Positions 8,332-16,644 of a stretch of DNA of 55,299 nt are shown in pieces. Source of the stretch: an uncultured Synechococcus sp. (GTDB lineage: Bacteria > Cyanobacteriota > Cyanobacteriia > PCC-6307 > Cyanobiaceae). The notes beneath the pieces are model-generated. The model had not been told where the DNA came from and ran no database searches. It saw nothing but the letters and a program-made list of their open reading frames with translations. The first letter of the stretch is position 1. Each line of letters starts with the position of its first letter. A program made the position numbers and the translations under genes. The stretch is taken from assembly GCA_937930135.1 (NCBI GenBank), contig CALGVO010000068.1, positions 1 through 55,299 on the forward strand, in the 5' to 3' direction.

Positions 8332-9066
8332 TCAGGCCTGGTCATGGTCGGGTTGTCCGCCCTCCGGCTCAGCGCTCTCGGCCGAGGCCTCCATCACCGG
8401 GGTTGCGTCGACCTGATCCTGAGGACCCGGACCCATCGACACCTTCACCATGGCGTGGCGAAGCACGCGGCCCTGCAAGTGGTAGCCGCGCTGAAGCTCC
8501 TCGATCACCACATCTTCGCCATGCTCATCACTCGGTTCGCGGAGCACCGCTTCATGCAGGGTCGGGTCGAAGTCCTGACCCACCACCCGCATCGGGGCAA
8601 CGCCCAGCTGCTTGAGCACATCCACCAGCTGCTTGTAAAGACCCTGATAGCTGCGATGCAGCGACTGCGCCTCCTCGCTTTCAGGGTTGAGTTGCTGGCG
8701 CGCCCGTTCGAAGTTGTCGACCACCGGCAGGATCTCGCTCAGGGTGCTGCAGGTGATCTGAAGCTTGAGATCGTCCTGATCTCGGCTCTGGCGCTTGCGG
8801 AAGTTATCGAAATCGGCTGCTATGCGCATGTACTGACTGCGCAGCGTTTCGTGCTCTTCCCGCAGGGTGCTGTGCTCGCGCTCCAGCTGTTCCAACCGAG
8901 CCTCATTGTTCGCAGTGGATTGGTCAACGGGGGATTGATTCGCAGCGGCTTGGTCCGCGGCATCAGCGTTGACATCGGCAGGCTCGACGACCGACGCCCG
9001 GGCCTCGCCTTCAAGCGCCTCATCACGGACGGGCTCTTGCGCGGGGGAGGAAGGATCACCACTCAT
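8332..9066 (-). CDS. grpE: Nucleotide exchange factor GrpE
   Basis: GrpE releases ADP from DnaK. An acidic, low-complexity N-terminal tail (about 70 residues) is followed by a long coiled coil (LEQLEREHSTLREEHETLR), the conserved IAADFDNFRKRQSRD, LPVVDNFERA, and the beta domain FDPTLHEAV plus VLRHAMVKVS. The ATG at 9066 gives 244 residues. The frame stays open another 132 codons upstream, but that stretch runs antisense through pilB and has no GrpE character. It is the first gene of the grpE-dnaJ-tusA-rsgA run. No CIRCE element (the HrcA operator) is visible upstream. Confidence 0.94.
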   Translation of the reverse strand: MSGDPSSPAQEPVRDEALEGEARASVVEPADVNADAADQAAANQSPVDQSTANNEARLEQLEREHSTLREEHETLRSQYMRIAADFDNFRKRQSRDQDDLKLQITCSTLSEILPVVDNFERARQQLNPESEEAQSLHRSYQGLYKQLVDVLKQLGVAPMRVVGQDFDPTLHEAVLREPSDEHGEDVVIEELQRGYHLQGRVLRHAMVKVSMGPGPQDQVDATPVMEASAESAEPEGGQPDHDQA

Positions 9067-9164
9067 GCTGACCGAAAGCGGATTCACGTTTAAACATGTT
9101 GATGGGTGGAGCTCACCTCCCACAAGCGGCGGAAGCCCGCACCTGCCGCTCCAGACACTGCCCC

Positions 9165-9168
9165 GGAG
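9165..9168 (+). promoter_or_regulatory. Ribosome binding site supporting the pilB TTG start
   Basis: GGAG followed by a 6-base spacer and then TTG. An in-frame TGA at 9169-9171 blocks any longer reading, so this site favours the TTG at 9175 as the true start. Confidence 0.5.
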
Positions 9169-9174
9169 TGACGC

Positions 9175-10800
9175 TTGACCGTCCACGCACCTGACACCGC
9201 TGCGCAGAACCCGTGGCATCAGCAGCGACTGGAGCTGGAGCTGCTGCTCCAGATTCCAGTGCCGGAGCGGCTTGATGCCGCCGCTGATGCGCAACTGCAG
9301 GAAGCGATGCGACGGAAGGATCTGACCCAACAACTCGAACCCCTCCTGGCCAGGCGTGACGACAGCAGCGACGCCCCAGCTCCATCCCTGCTCGATGGGT
9401 TCAACCCGGAGGGAGTTCTCGAGGAGGACCCCGACGAGAACGCTCGACTGGCAGGCCTGCACGAAGATCTGGAGCAGAGCCTGAGGGATTCCGAAACCTC
9501 ACCGGTGGTGAATCTGGTGAACCGGATCCTGCTGCAGGCCCTGCAACTGGGTGCCAGCGACATTCATGTGGAGCCGCAGCAGGCAGGCCTGCAGGTGCGG
9601 TTCCGACAGGACGGCGTGTTGCAGAGCTACAGCGAACCGTTGCCGAGTCGGTTGGTGCCCGCCGTGACCTCCCGCTTCAAGATCATGGCCGACCTGGACA
9701 TCGCCGAACGCCGCCAGGCACAGGACGGCCGCATCCGCAGGCGCTACCAGGAGCGCACAGTGGATTTCCGCGTCAACAGCCTGCCGAGCCGCTTCGGCGA
9801 AAAGATTGTGCTGCGCCTGCTCGACAGCTCCGCCACCCAGCTGGGGCTGGACACCTTGATCACCGACCCGGCGGCCCTGGAGCTGGTGCGCAATCTCGGC
9901 GCCAAACCCTTCGGGATGATCCTGGTGACCGGACCAACGGGCTCAGGAAAATCAACCACGCTGTATTCGCTGCTGGCGGAGCGCAACGACCCTGGCATCA
10001 ACATCTCCACCGTTGAAGATCCGATCGAATACACCCTGCCGGGCATCACGCAGTGCCAGGTGAACCGCGACAAAGGCTTTGATTTCAGCACCGCCCTGCG
10101 CGCCTTCATGCGCCAGGACCCGGATGTGCTGCTGGTGGGGGAAACCCGTGATCTGGAGACCGCCAAGACAGCCATCGAAGCGGCGCTCACCGGTCACCTG
10201 GTGCTGACCACACTCCACTGCAACGATGCGCCGAGTGCCATCGCCCGCTTGAGCGAGATGGGGGTGGAACCGTTCATGGTCAGCGCCTCCCTGATCGGCA
10301 TCGTGTCGCAACGCCTGTTGCGCAAGGTGTGCAACCACTGCTGTGAGAGCTACCAGCCCGATGCCAACGAACTGGGGCGGTTCGGACTGATGACCCACAG
10401 CGAAGCGGATGTGCGCTTTGTGCGCGCCCATCACCACGATGGCGATGGCCAGGCCTGTCCCCACTGCCAGGGCAGTGGTTATCGCGGCCGGGTGGGGGTC
10501 TATGAAGTGCTGCGGATGAATGAGGAGCTGGCGACGGCGGTGGCCCGTGGCGCCACCACCGACGTGATCCGGAGGCTCGCCCTGGAAAGCGGCATGACAA
10601 CGCTGCTGGGCTACAGCCTGGAACTGGTGCGCCGCGGGCAGACCACCCTGGAGGAGGTGGGCCGGATGATTCTCACTGATGCCGGTCTGGAATCGGAACG
10701 CCGCGCCCGAGCCCTGCACAGCCTCACCTGCGAGGGCTGCGGTGGCGGACTGCAGGAAGGCTGGCTGGAATGTCCGTACTGTCTGACCCCACGTCAGTGA
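9175..10800 (+). CDS. pilB: Type IV pilus extension ATPase (PilB/GspE)
   Basis: PilB is the cytoplasmic hexameric ATPase that drives pilin polymerisation. Seen here: LGASDIHVEP (start of the N2 domain), Walker A GPTGSGKS (253-260), Asp box EDPIEYTLPG, Walker B region RQDPDVLLVGETRD, His box LTTLHCNDAP, and a tetracysteine zinc site (CNHCC with CPHCQGSGYRGR). A second zinc-ribbon-like pair, CEGCG and CPYC, sits at the very C-terminus. At 541 residues it is shorter than many cyanobacterial PilB proteins and lacks a recognisable N-terminal MshEN/GspE-N module. pilT follows after 10 bases. Confidence 0.93.
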   Translation: MTVHAPDTAAQNPWHQQRLELELLLQIPVPERLDAAADAQLQEAMRRKDLTQQLEPLLARRDDSSDAPAPSLLDGFNPEGVLEEDPDENARLAGLHEDLEQSLRDSETSPVVNLVNRILLQALQLGASDIHVEPQQAGLQVRFRQDGVLQSYSEPLPSRLVPAVTSRFKIMADLDIAERRQAQDGRIRRRYQERTVDFRVNSLPSRFGEKIVLRLLDSSATQLGLDTLITDPAALELVRNLGAKPFGMILVTGPTGSGKSTTLYSLLAERNDPGINISTVEDPIEYTLPGITQCQVNRDKGFDFSTALRAFMRQDPDVLLVGETRDLETAKTAIEAALTGHLVLTTLHCNDAPSAIARLSEMGVEPFMVSASLIGIVSQRLLRKVCNHCCESYQPDANELGRFGLMTHSEADVRFVRAHHHDGDGQACPHCQGSGYRGRVGVYEVLRMNEELATAVARGATTDVIRRLALESGMTTLLGYSLELVRRGQTTLEEVGRMILTDAGLESERRARALHSLTCEGCGGGLQEGWLECPYCLTPRQ

Positions 10801-10810
10801 GGCGCCCGCC

Positions 10811-11887
10811 ATGGATCTGATGATCGAAGACCTGATGGAGCAGCTGGTGCAGGGCAGCGGCAGCGACCTGCATCTGGCCAGCGGGCAGCCGCCCTACGGC
10901 CGCTTCAACGGACAGCTCCGCCCCCTCTCGGAAACGCCGCTCAGCGAAGAAAGCTGCAACCGGCTGATCTTTTCGATGCTCAACAACAGCCAGCGCAAGA
11001 CCCTGGAACAAACCTGGGAGCTGGATTGCGCCTATGGCCTCAAGGGGGTGGCCCGCTTCCGCGTCAACGTGTATCGGCAGAAGGGGAGCTACGCCGCCTG
11101 CCTGCGGGCCCTGGGCAACACGATCCCCAGCATCGCCTCGCTGGAGCTGCCGCCGGTGGTGGTGGACACCTGCGCCCGACCGCGGGGCCTTGTGCTGGTG
11201 ACCGGACCGACCGGATCAGGCAAAACCACCACCCTCGCCGCCCTGCTCGACCACATCAACCACAGCCGCAGCGAACACATCCTCACGATCGAAGACCCGA
11301 TCGAGTTCGTGTATCGGAGCGATCGCAGCATGGTGCACCAGCGCCAGCTCAATGAAGACACGCGCAGCTTTGCCAATGCGCTGCGCGCCGCCTTGCGCGA
11401 AGACCCGGACGTGATCCTGGTGGGTGAAATGCGCGATCTCGAAACGATCCAGCTGGCGATCACCGCAGCGGAAACGGGTCATCTGGTGTTCGGAACCCTG
11501 CACACCAGCTCCGCCGCCCAGACGGTGGATCGGATGGTGGATGTGTTTCCGCCCGGCCAGCAGACCCAGATCCGGGTGCAACTCTCCGGCAGCCTGATGG
11601 CCGTTTTCGCCCAGACCCTCTGCCGTCGGCTCGATCCGAAACCGGGGCAGTTCGGCCGGGTGATGGCCCAGGAGATATTGATCAACACACCGGCGATCGC
11701 CAACCTGATCCGTGAAGGCAAAACCGCCCAGCTCTATTCCCAGCTGCAAACCGGTGCTGATCTGGGCATGCAGACCCTCGAACGAGCTCTGGCCGATCTG
11801 GTGACGGCCGGCAGCATCAGCCGGGATGAAGCCATGGCCAAAGCGGGCAAACCCGGAGAACTGGACCGCTTGCTGGGCGGATCCTGA
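10811..11887 (+). CDS. pilT: Type IV pilus retraction ATPase
   Basis: PilT powers pilus retraction. Its 358 residues carry GSDLHLASGQPP at the N-terminus, Walker A GPTGSGKT (132-139), Asp box EDPIEFVYRSDRS, REDPDVILVGEMRD, His box FGTLHTSSAAQT, and near the C-terminus AIANLIREGK, a one-residue variant of the AIRNLIRE motif that marks PilT. No zinc motif is present, as expected for PilT as opposed to PilB. It is the middle gene of pilB-pilT-pilC, with gaps of 10 and 12 bases. Confidence 0.95.
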   Translation: MDLMIEDLMEQLVQGSGSDLHLASGQPPYGRFNGQLRPLSETPLSEESCNRLIFSMLNNSQRKTLEQTWELDCAYGLKGVARFRVNVYRQKGSYAACLRALGNTIPSIASLELPPVVVDTCARPRGLVLVTGPTGSGKTTTLAALLDHINHSRSEHILTIEDPIEFVYRSDRSMVHQRQLNEDTRSFANALRAALREDPDVILVGEMRDLETIQLAITAAETGHLVFGTLHTSSAAQTVDRMVDVFPPGQQTQIRVQLSGSLMAVFAQTLCRRLDPKPGQFGRVMAQEILINTPAIANLIREGKTAQLYSQLQTGADLGMQTLERALADLVTAGSISRDEAMAKAGKPGELDRLLGGS

Positions 11888-11899
11888 CCTGGCTGAGTC

Positions 11900-13156
11900 A
11901 TGGCCTGCTTCGTTGCCACCTACAGCGGTCCTGCCGGCGACAGCCGCAGCATCCGCATTGAGGCCAAAGACGTCAGCAGCGCCCGCAAGCTGCTGCGCCG
12001 TCGCGGCATCCGCGCCAACAGCCTGGTGGCAGACACGAGCACCACGGACGACAACCCCCGCACTGGGGGTGGCACACGATCGTGGCTCTCCATCAATTGG
12101 AACGCAGCCCTGGAAAAAGCCCCCGGGGTGAAAGAGAAAGCGGTGTTTGCCAGCAAGCTGGCGGCCCTGGTGGATGCGGGCGTGCCGATCGTGCGCAGCC
12201 TCGATCTGATGGCCCGTCAGCAGCGTCTGCCGATGTTCAAACGGGCCTTGGTGCAGATCAGCCTTGATGTCAACCAGGGCACAGCCATGGGTGCGGCCAT
12301 GCGCCAGTGGCCCAAGGTGTTCGATCAGTTGAGCATCGCCATGGTGGAAGCCGGTGAAGCCGGTGGGGTGCTCGACGAATCCCTCAAACGGTTGGCCAAG
12401 CTGCTGGAAGACAACGCCCGACTCCAGAACCAGATCAAAGGAGCCCTGGGATACCCCGTGGCCGTGCTGGTGATCGCGATTCTCGTCTTCCTGGGGATGA
12501 CGATCTTTCTGATTCCCACCTTTGCCGGCATTTTCAAGGACCTCGGGGCTGAACTGCCTCTGTTCACCCAGTTGATGGTGGATCTCAGCGAGCTGCTGCG
12601 TTCACCCTTGTCCCTGCTTCTCGCTGGCGGCCTACTGATGGCGGTGTGGATGCTGAGCCGGTATTACGCCACCGCCAAGGGACGACGGGCAATCGACCGT
12701 CTACTGCTGCGCCTGCCCCTGTTCGGCGATCTGATCATGAAAACCGCCACCGCGCAGTTCTGCCGGATCTTCAGTTCCCTCACCCGTGCCGGTGTGCCGA
12801 TCCTGATGTCGCTGGAGATTTCCAGCGAAACAGCCGGCAATGCGATCATTTCCGATGCGATCCTCGCCTCCCGCGGCCTCGTGCAGGAAGGCGTGATGCT
12901 CAGTGCTGCCCTGATTCGCCAGAACGTGCTGCCCGACATGGCACTGAGCATGCTTGCCATCGGCGAAGAAACGGGGGAGATGGATCAGATGCTCAGCAAA
13001 GTGGCCGATTTCTACGAAGATGAAGTCACCGCCTCGGTGAAAGCTCTCACCTCGATGCTGGAACCAGCCATGATCGTCGTGGTGGGTGGCATTGTCGGCT
13101 CAATTCTGCTGGCGATGTATCTGCCGATGTTCACGGTCTTTGATCAGATCAAGTAG
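11900..13156 (+). CDS. pilC: Type IV pilus inner-membrane platform protein
   Basis: PilC is the polytopic platform on which PilB and PilT act. Two T2SSF domains are visible: KAVFASKLAALVDAGVPIVR (from about residue 77) and QFCRIFSSLTRAGVPILMSL (from about 291). Each is followed by hydrophobic segments, with membrane helices near 190-212, 233-254 and the C-terminal end (MIVVVGGIVGSILLAMYLPM). EAGEAGGVLDESL and IGEETGEMDQML are the paired family motifs. Length of 418 residues is normal. The stop overlaps the end of the convergent flavoprotein gene by 8 bases. Confidence 0.94.
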   Translation: MACFVATYSGPAGDSRSIRIEAKDVSSARKLLRRRGIRANSLVADTSTTDDNPRTGGGTRSWLSINWNAALEKAPGVKEKAVFASKLAALVDAGVPIVRSLDLMARQQRLPMFKRALVQISLDVNQGTAMGAAMRQWPKVFDQLSIAMVEAGEAGGVLDESLKRLAKLLEDNARLQNQIKGALGYPVAVLVIAILVFLGMTIFLIPTFAGIFKDLGAELPLFTQLMVDLSELLRSPLSLLLAGGLLMAVWMLSRYYATAKGRRAIDRLLLRLPLFGDLIMKTATAQFCRIFSSLTRAGVPILMSLEISSETAGNAIISDAILASRGLVQEGVMLSAALIRQNVLPDMALSMLAIGEETGEMDQMLSKVADFYEDEVTASVKALTSMLEPAMIVVVGGIVGSILLAMYLPMFTVFDQIK

Positions 13157-14462
13157 TGAGCGCTGCCGCGATCGCCTGACCCGCAAGCCAGCCACTGCTC
13201 CAGCAGTGCTGAAAATTGAAGCCGCCCGTGACGCCATCCACATCGAGCAACTCTCCGGCGAAATGCAGCCCGGGCACGATGCGGCTTTCCATCGTGGCCA
13301 GAGTCACCTCGCCCAGATCCACGCCACCGGCTGTGACGAATTCTTCGCCGAATGGGCCACGACCACGGATGCTGTAGCTGCTGGCGGTGAGCGCCTGCGC
13401 CAGAGCCCGTTCCCAGGCGGCAGGGCAATCGGCCCAACGGCGCTGAGGATCCGCCCCCACCTGCTCCAGCAGAGCCAACCAGAGCCGACGGGGCAGGCGA
13501 TCGGGACAGGGCCTGGCCGCGGCAAGGGTGCGTCTGGCCTGGTCATGGCGTAGGGCTCGCACAGCCGCCACCCCCTGCTCGGGGCTCAACCCGCCGAGCC
13601 AGCGCACCGTGAGGTCACCGCGATAACGCTCGGCATGGAGCGCCCGGGCTGCAAAAGCCGTGAGGCGCAACGTCGCCGGCCCACTCAGTCCCCAATGGGT
13701 GATCAAGACCCTGCCGTGCTGCTGCCAGCGTCCAGCGGGGAGACTGAGCAGCAACTCCACATCATCAAGGGCAACGCCGGAACAAGCCGTCAAACCGGCG
13801 GCATCGAGGGCGAGCGTGAACAGGGAAGGCAGGGGCGCGATGATCCGGTGACCAAGGCCAGCAGCCAGCTTGCGGCCACTGGGATGCCCACCGGTGGCGA
13901 GAAGCACGCGTCGGGTCTGCCAGGAGTGTCGGGGCAGGGACTGCCGACCGGAACCCTCCAGCCGAAACCCATCCGCACAGCGCACCAGCCCCCGCACCGG
14001 TGATCCGGTGTGCAGCTGCACACCGGCGTCCCGAGCCGCCCGTTGCAGGCACTGAATCACCGCTTCCGAACGATTGGCGCGGGGAAACATCCGGCCGTCG
14101 GCTTCCTCCACCAGATCAAGGCCACGGTCTGAAAACCAGACCACTGCATCGCCACAGGCAAAACGACTGAAAGGGCCCCGCAACGGCCGACTTCCGCGCG
14201 GGTAATGGCGCACCAGTTCCGTGGGATCCCAACAGGCATGGGTGACATTGCAACGCCCACCTCCGCTGAGACGCACCTTGGTGAGTGGCTCGGGCGTGGC
14301 TTCCAGCACCGCAACCCGCTCCAGCCCCTGCTCCGCCGCCGTGATCGCCGCCAGATAACCAGCGGGACCACCGCCAACCACGATCAGGTCATGCAGCGGG
14401 CTGGAAACGCAGGGCGACGCCGTTGTTGCAGTAGCGCTTTCCTGTGGGCTTTGGGCCGTCAT
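13149..14462 (-). CDS. HI0933/YhiN-family NAD(P)/FAD-dependent oxidoreductase
   Basis: The N-terminal Rossmann motif LIVVGGGPAGYLAAITAAEQ binds FAD, LTKVRLSGGGRCNVTH is the family's second signature, and the C-terminal block GLHFAGELLDVDGVTGGFN with HCWSSGWLAG closes the FAD site. The substrate of this family is not settled; database names such as aminoacetone oxidase should be treated with caution. The start is uncertain: there is no ATG directly before the Rossmann motif, and the ATGs at 14462 or 14471 place the first 25-28 codons inside the 3' end of msrB. A start at an unusual codon near 14400 is possible. Confidence 0.85.
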   Translation of the reverse strand: MTAQSPQESATATTASPCVSSPLHDLIVVGGGPAGYLAAITAAEQGLERVAVLEATPEPLTKVRLSGGGRCNVTHACWDPTELVRHYPRGSRPLRGPFSRFACGDAVVWFSDRGLDLVEEADGRMFPRANRSEAVIQCLQRAARDAGVQLHTGSPVRGLVRCADGFRLEGSGRQSLPRHSWQTRRVLLATGGHPSGRKLAAGLGHRIIAPLPSLFTLALDAAGLTACSGVALDDVELLLSLPAGRWQQHGRVLITHWGLSGPATLRLTAFAARALHAERYRGDLTVRWLGGLSPEQGVAAVRALRHDQARRTLAAARPCPDRLPRRLWLALLEQVGADPQRRWADCPAAWERALAQALTASSYSIRGRGPFGEEFVTAGGVDLGEVTLATMESRIVPGLHFAGELLDVDGVTGGFNFQHCWSSGWLAGQAIAAALTT

Positions 14463-14901
14463 TGAACACATGACCCTGATGTCCGCCACAACGACGACAG
14501 TGGTATTCGGTGCGCGGAATGATCAATTTGAAATCTACTTTTGTGGCAATCGCGCCGGTGAGCGGCGCCCAGAAGCTGGGCCAGCCGGTGCCGCTGTCGA
14601 ATTTCGCCTTGGCGGAGAACAGGGGGAGATCGCAACCGGCACAGTGGTAGGTGCCGGAACGCTTTTCAGCATTGAGCGGACTGCTGAAGGGTCGCTCCGT
14701 TCCCTCCCGCCGCAGCACCTGATAGGCCTCGGGAGACAAACGCTTCTTCCACTCCGCATCGGAAAGGTTCCAGGCGGACTCACCAGCCTTGGAGGCAGCG
14801 AGAACAGGCCACGGCGCCGCGAGCCAACCTGCCACAGCTGCCACACCACTGAGCAGGAGCGACCGGCGAGGCAGAAGCCTGTCAGAGAGTCCCGATGTCA
14901 T
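14389..14901 (-). CDS. msrB: Peptide-methionine (R)-S-oxide reductase with Tat-like signal
   Basis: MsrB repairs methionine-R-sulfoxide in proteins. Two CxxC zinc pairs (CAGC and CRRC), FDSGTGWPSFW, GHVFNDGPKPTG and the catalytic block RYCNNGVALRF are visible. From the ATG at 14901 the 170-residue protein begins with a twin-arginine stretch (LLPRRSLLLSG), a hydrophobic segment and an AAS cleavage-like site, so it is probably exported to the periplasm or thylakoid lumen rather than cytoplasmic. It overlaps the start of the flavoprotein gene downstream. It is divergent from dusA. Confidence 0.92.
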   Translation of the reverse strand: MTSGLSDRLLPRRSLLLSGVAAVAGWLAAPWPVLAASKAGESAWNLSDAEWKKRLSPEAYQVLRREGTERPFSSPLNAEKRSGTYHCAGCDLPLFSAKAKFDSGTGWPSFWAPLTGAIATKVDFKLIIPRTEYHCRRCGGHQGHVFNDGPKPTGKRYCNNGVALRFQPAA

Positions 14902-14969
14902 CACTGGACCAACAACCAAGTGGATCTGTTTTAAAGGAGGCGGAAGCCGGTGCGAGGCAGCATGGGTGC

Positions 14970-15974
14970 ATGGAGCCTCCGATCGATCCCGAACGAGAAC
15001 CCCCATGGCGTTTCAGTGTGGCGCCGATGCTCGATTGCACCGACCGCCATTTCCGAATGTTGATGCGGCAGATCAGCCTCCGGGCTCTTCTGTACAGCGA
15101 AATGGTGGTGGCGCAGGCCTTGCACCACAGCGAGAGGCGGGAGCGGCTGCTGGACTTCGATCCGATGGAGCATCCCCTCGCTCTGCAGGTGGGAGGCGAC
15201 AATCCCGCCCTCCTGGCGGAGGCGACGCGGATGGCGGCCGACTGGGGCTACGACGAAATCAACCTCAATGTGGGATGTCCAAGCCCGAGGGTGCAAGCGG
15301 GCAACTTCGGGGCCTGCCTGATGGCCGAACCCGACACCGTGGCCCGCTGCGTCGAGGCCATGGTCAGGGCCTCGCCACTGCCGGTGACGGTGAAACACCG
15401 CGTGGGCATCGATGACCTCGATAGCGATGCCCTGCTGCTGGCCTTTGTGGATCGACTGGCCGACGCTGGCGCCTGCCGCTTTGCCGTGCATGCCCGCAAA
15501 GCCTGGCTCGACGGTCTGGATCCGAAACAGAACCGCACGATTCCACCGCTTCAATACGAACGGGTGATCGCCCTGAAGCGACGCAGACCGGAGCTGTTGA
15601 TCGAACTGAACGGAGGCCTGGAAACTCCGGACGATTGCCTTGAGGCTCTCCAGCATTGCGATGGCGCCATGGTGGGCCGCGCTGTGTACGCCCATCCGCT
15701 GCGATGGACGGCCATCGATGCGTTGATCTATGGCGATCAAGCCCGAACGATCAGCGCCGCCGGCGTCGTGCGAGGGTTGCTTCCCCATGCCGAACGCCAC
15801 CTGCAACGCGGCGGCAGACTCTGGGACCTAGGCCGCCATCTGGTGCATCTGGTGGAAGGGGTGCCGGGAGCGCGGCACTGGCGCCGCGATCTTGGTCAAA
15901 ATGCCCAACGCAAGGGAGCCGACCTGAGCGTGCTCGAGGCTGCCGCCCGACAACTGGAAGCTGCCGGGCTCTGA
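14970..15974 (+). CDS. dusA: tRNA-dihydrouridine synthase, DusA type
   Basis: DusA reduces uridines (U20/20a) in the tRNA D-loop using FMN and NADPH. FSVAPMLDCTDRHFRMLMR is the N-terminal FMN motif with the DusA-type TDRH. INLNVGCPSPRVQAGNFGAC holds the catalytic Cys; FAVHARKAWLDGL, LNGGLET and DGAMVGRAVYAHP complete the TIM-barrel signature. The ATG at 14970 gives 334 residues, matching the family; an in-frame ATG at 14895 would overlap the msrB start on the other strand and adds residues without family character. It ends 44 bases before the convergent RRM gene. Confidence 0.94.
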   Translation: MEPPIDPEREPPWRFSVAPMLDCTDRHFRMLMRQISLRALLYSEMVVAQALHHSERRERLLDFDPMEHPLALQVGGDNPALLAEATRMAADWGYDEINLNVGCPSPRVQAGNFGACLMAEPDTVARCVEAMVRASPLPVTVKHRVGIDDLDSDALLLAFVDRLADAGACRFAVHARKAWLDGLDPKQNRTIPPLQYERVIALKRRRPELLIELNGGLETPDDCLEALQHCDGAMVGRAVYAHPLRWTAIDALIYGDQARTISAAGVVRGLLPHAERHLQRGGRLWDLGRHLVHLVEGVPGARHWRRDLGQNAQRKGADLSVLEAAARQLEAAGL

Positions 15975-16018
15975 ACATCCCACCATCTGAACATCGCGCC
16001 AGAGATGGCGATCAGCGC

Positions 16019-16570
16019 TCAGCCTTCGGCACCACCGTAATCGGCGTAGTCATCACTCTGAGGCGCGGGAGCAGCGCCACCGCGACGTCGCCGACTGCGG
16101 CCGTCGTCAGCGCCACCGGCCTGAGGTGCGCCGCCGCCATAACTGCGGTCTTCCCAACCACGCGCTCCAGAGGCGGCACCATCGCCATAACCGCCACCGC
16201 CGTAGCCGCCGCGGTCTGCGCCGCGACCACCACCCCCGTAGCCGCCACCGCCATAACCACCACCGCCGCGACGCGGTGCGCTACCACGCGGTTCGGCTTT
16301 GTTGATCCGCAACGGGCGACCCATCAGCTCCGCACCCTGCAGAGCTTCAATGGCTGCGGCTTCAGCCGCTTCATCTGCCATTTCAATGAAAGCGAAACCG
16401 CGCTTGCGTCCGGTATCGCGCTCAAGGGGAAGGGCACAATTGGTGACTTCGCCATAGGCGGCGAACAATTCAATGACGTCTTCCTGCTCTGCGCGGAAGG
16501 GCAAATTGCCGACGAAAATGCTCACTTTCCTGGTGGACCGTTGTTGAAAGGGACCGATGGGACCTGACAT
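16019..16570 (-). CDS. Glycine-rich RNA-binding protein, single RRM
   Basis: A single RNA recognition motif carries RNP2 (IFVGNL) and RNP1 (KRGFAFIEM). The C-terminal ~85 residues are rich in Gly, Tyr and Arg with YGGGG repeats. This is the cyanobacterial Rbp type; such proteins are often cold-induced, and some help localise photosynthesis mRNAs. The targets here are unknown. Two starts are possible: the ATG at 16570 (183 residues) or a GTG at 16525, giving the common family beginning (M)SIFVGNLPF. An AGGA precedes that GTG but only 2 bases away, so I keep the longer form. It is convergent with dusA. Confidence 0.93.
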   Translation of the reverse strand: MSGPIGPFQQRSTRKVSIFVGNLPFRAEQEDVIELFAAYGEVTNCALPLERDTGRKRGFAFIEMADEAAEAAAIEALQGAELMGRPLRINKAEPRGSAPRRGGGGYGGGGYGGGGRGADRGGYGGGGYGDGAASGARGWEDRSYGGGAPQAGGADDGRSRRRRGGAAPAPQSDDYADYGGAEG

Positions 16571-16644
16571 GCCATCGGTGCATGGTCCTGAAAGGGATCA
16601 AGAGCCTCTGGCCTGCTCAGCGTAGACCCAGTCAGACGGTTCGT

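Noticed and set aside
9067..9462. 132-codon upstream extension of grpE
   Set aside because: Antisense to the start of pilB and without GrpE features.
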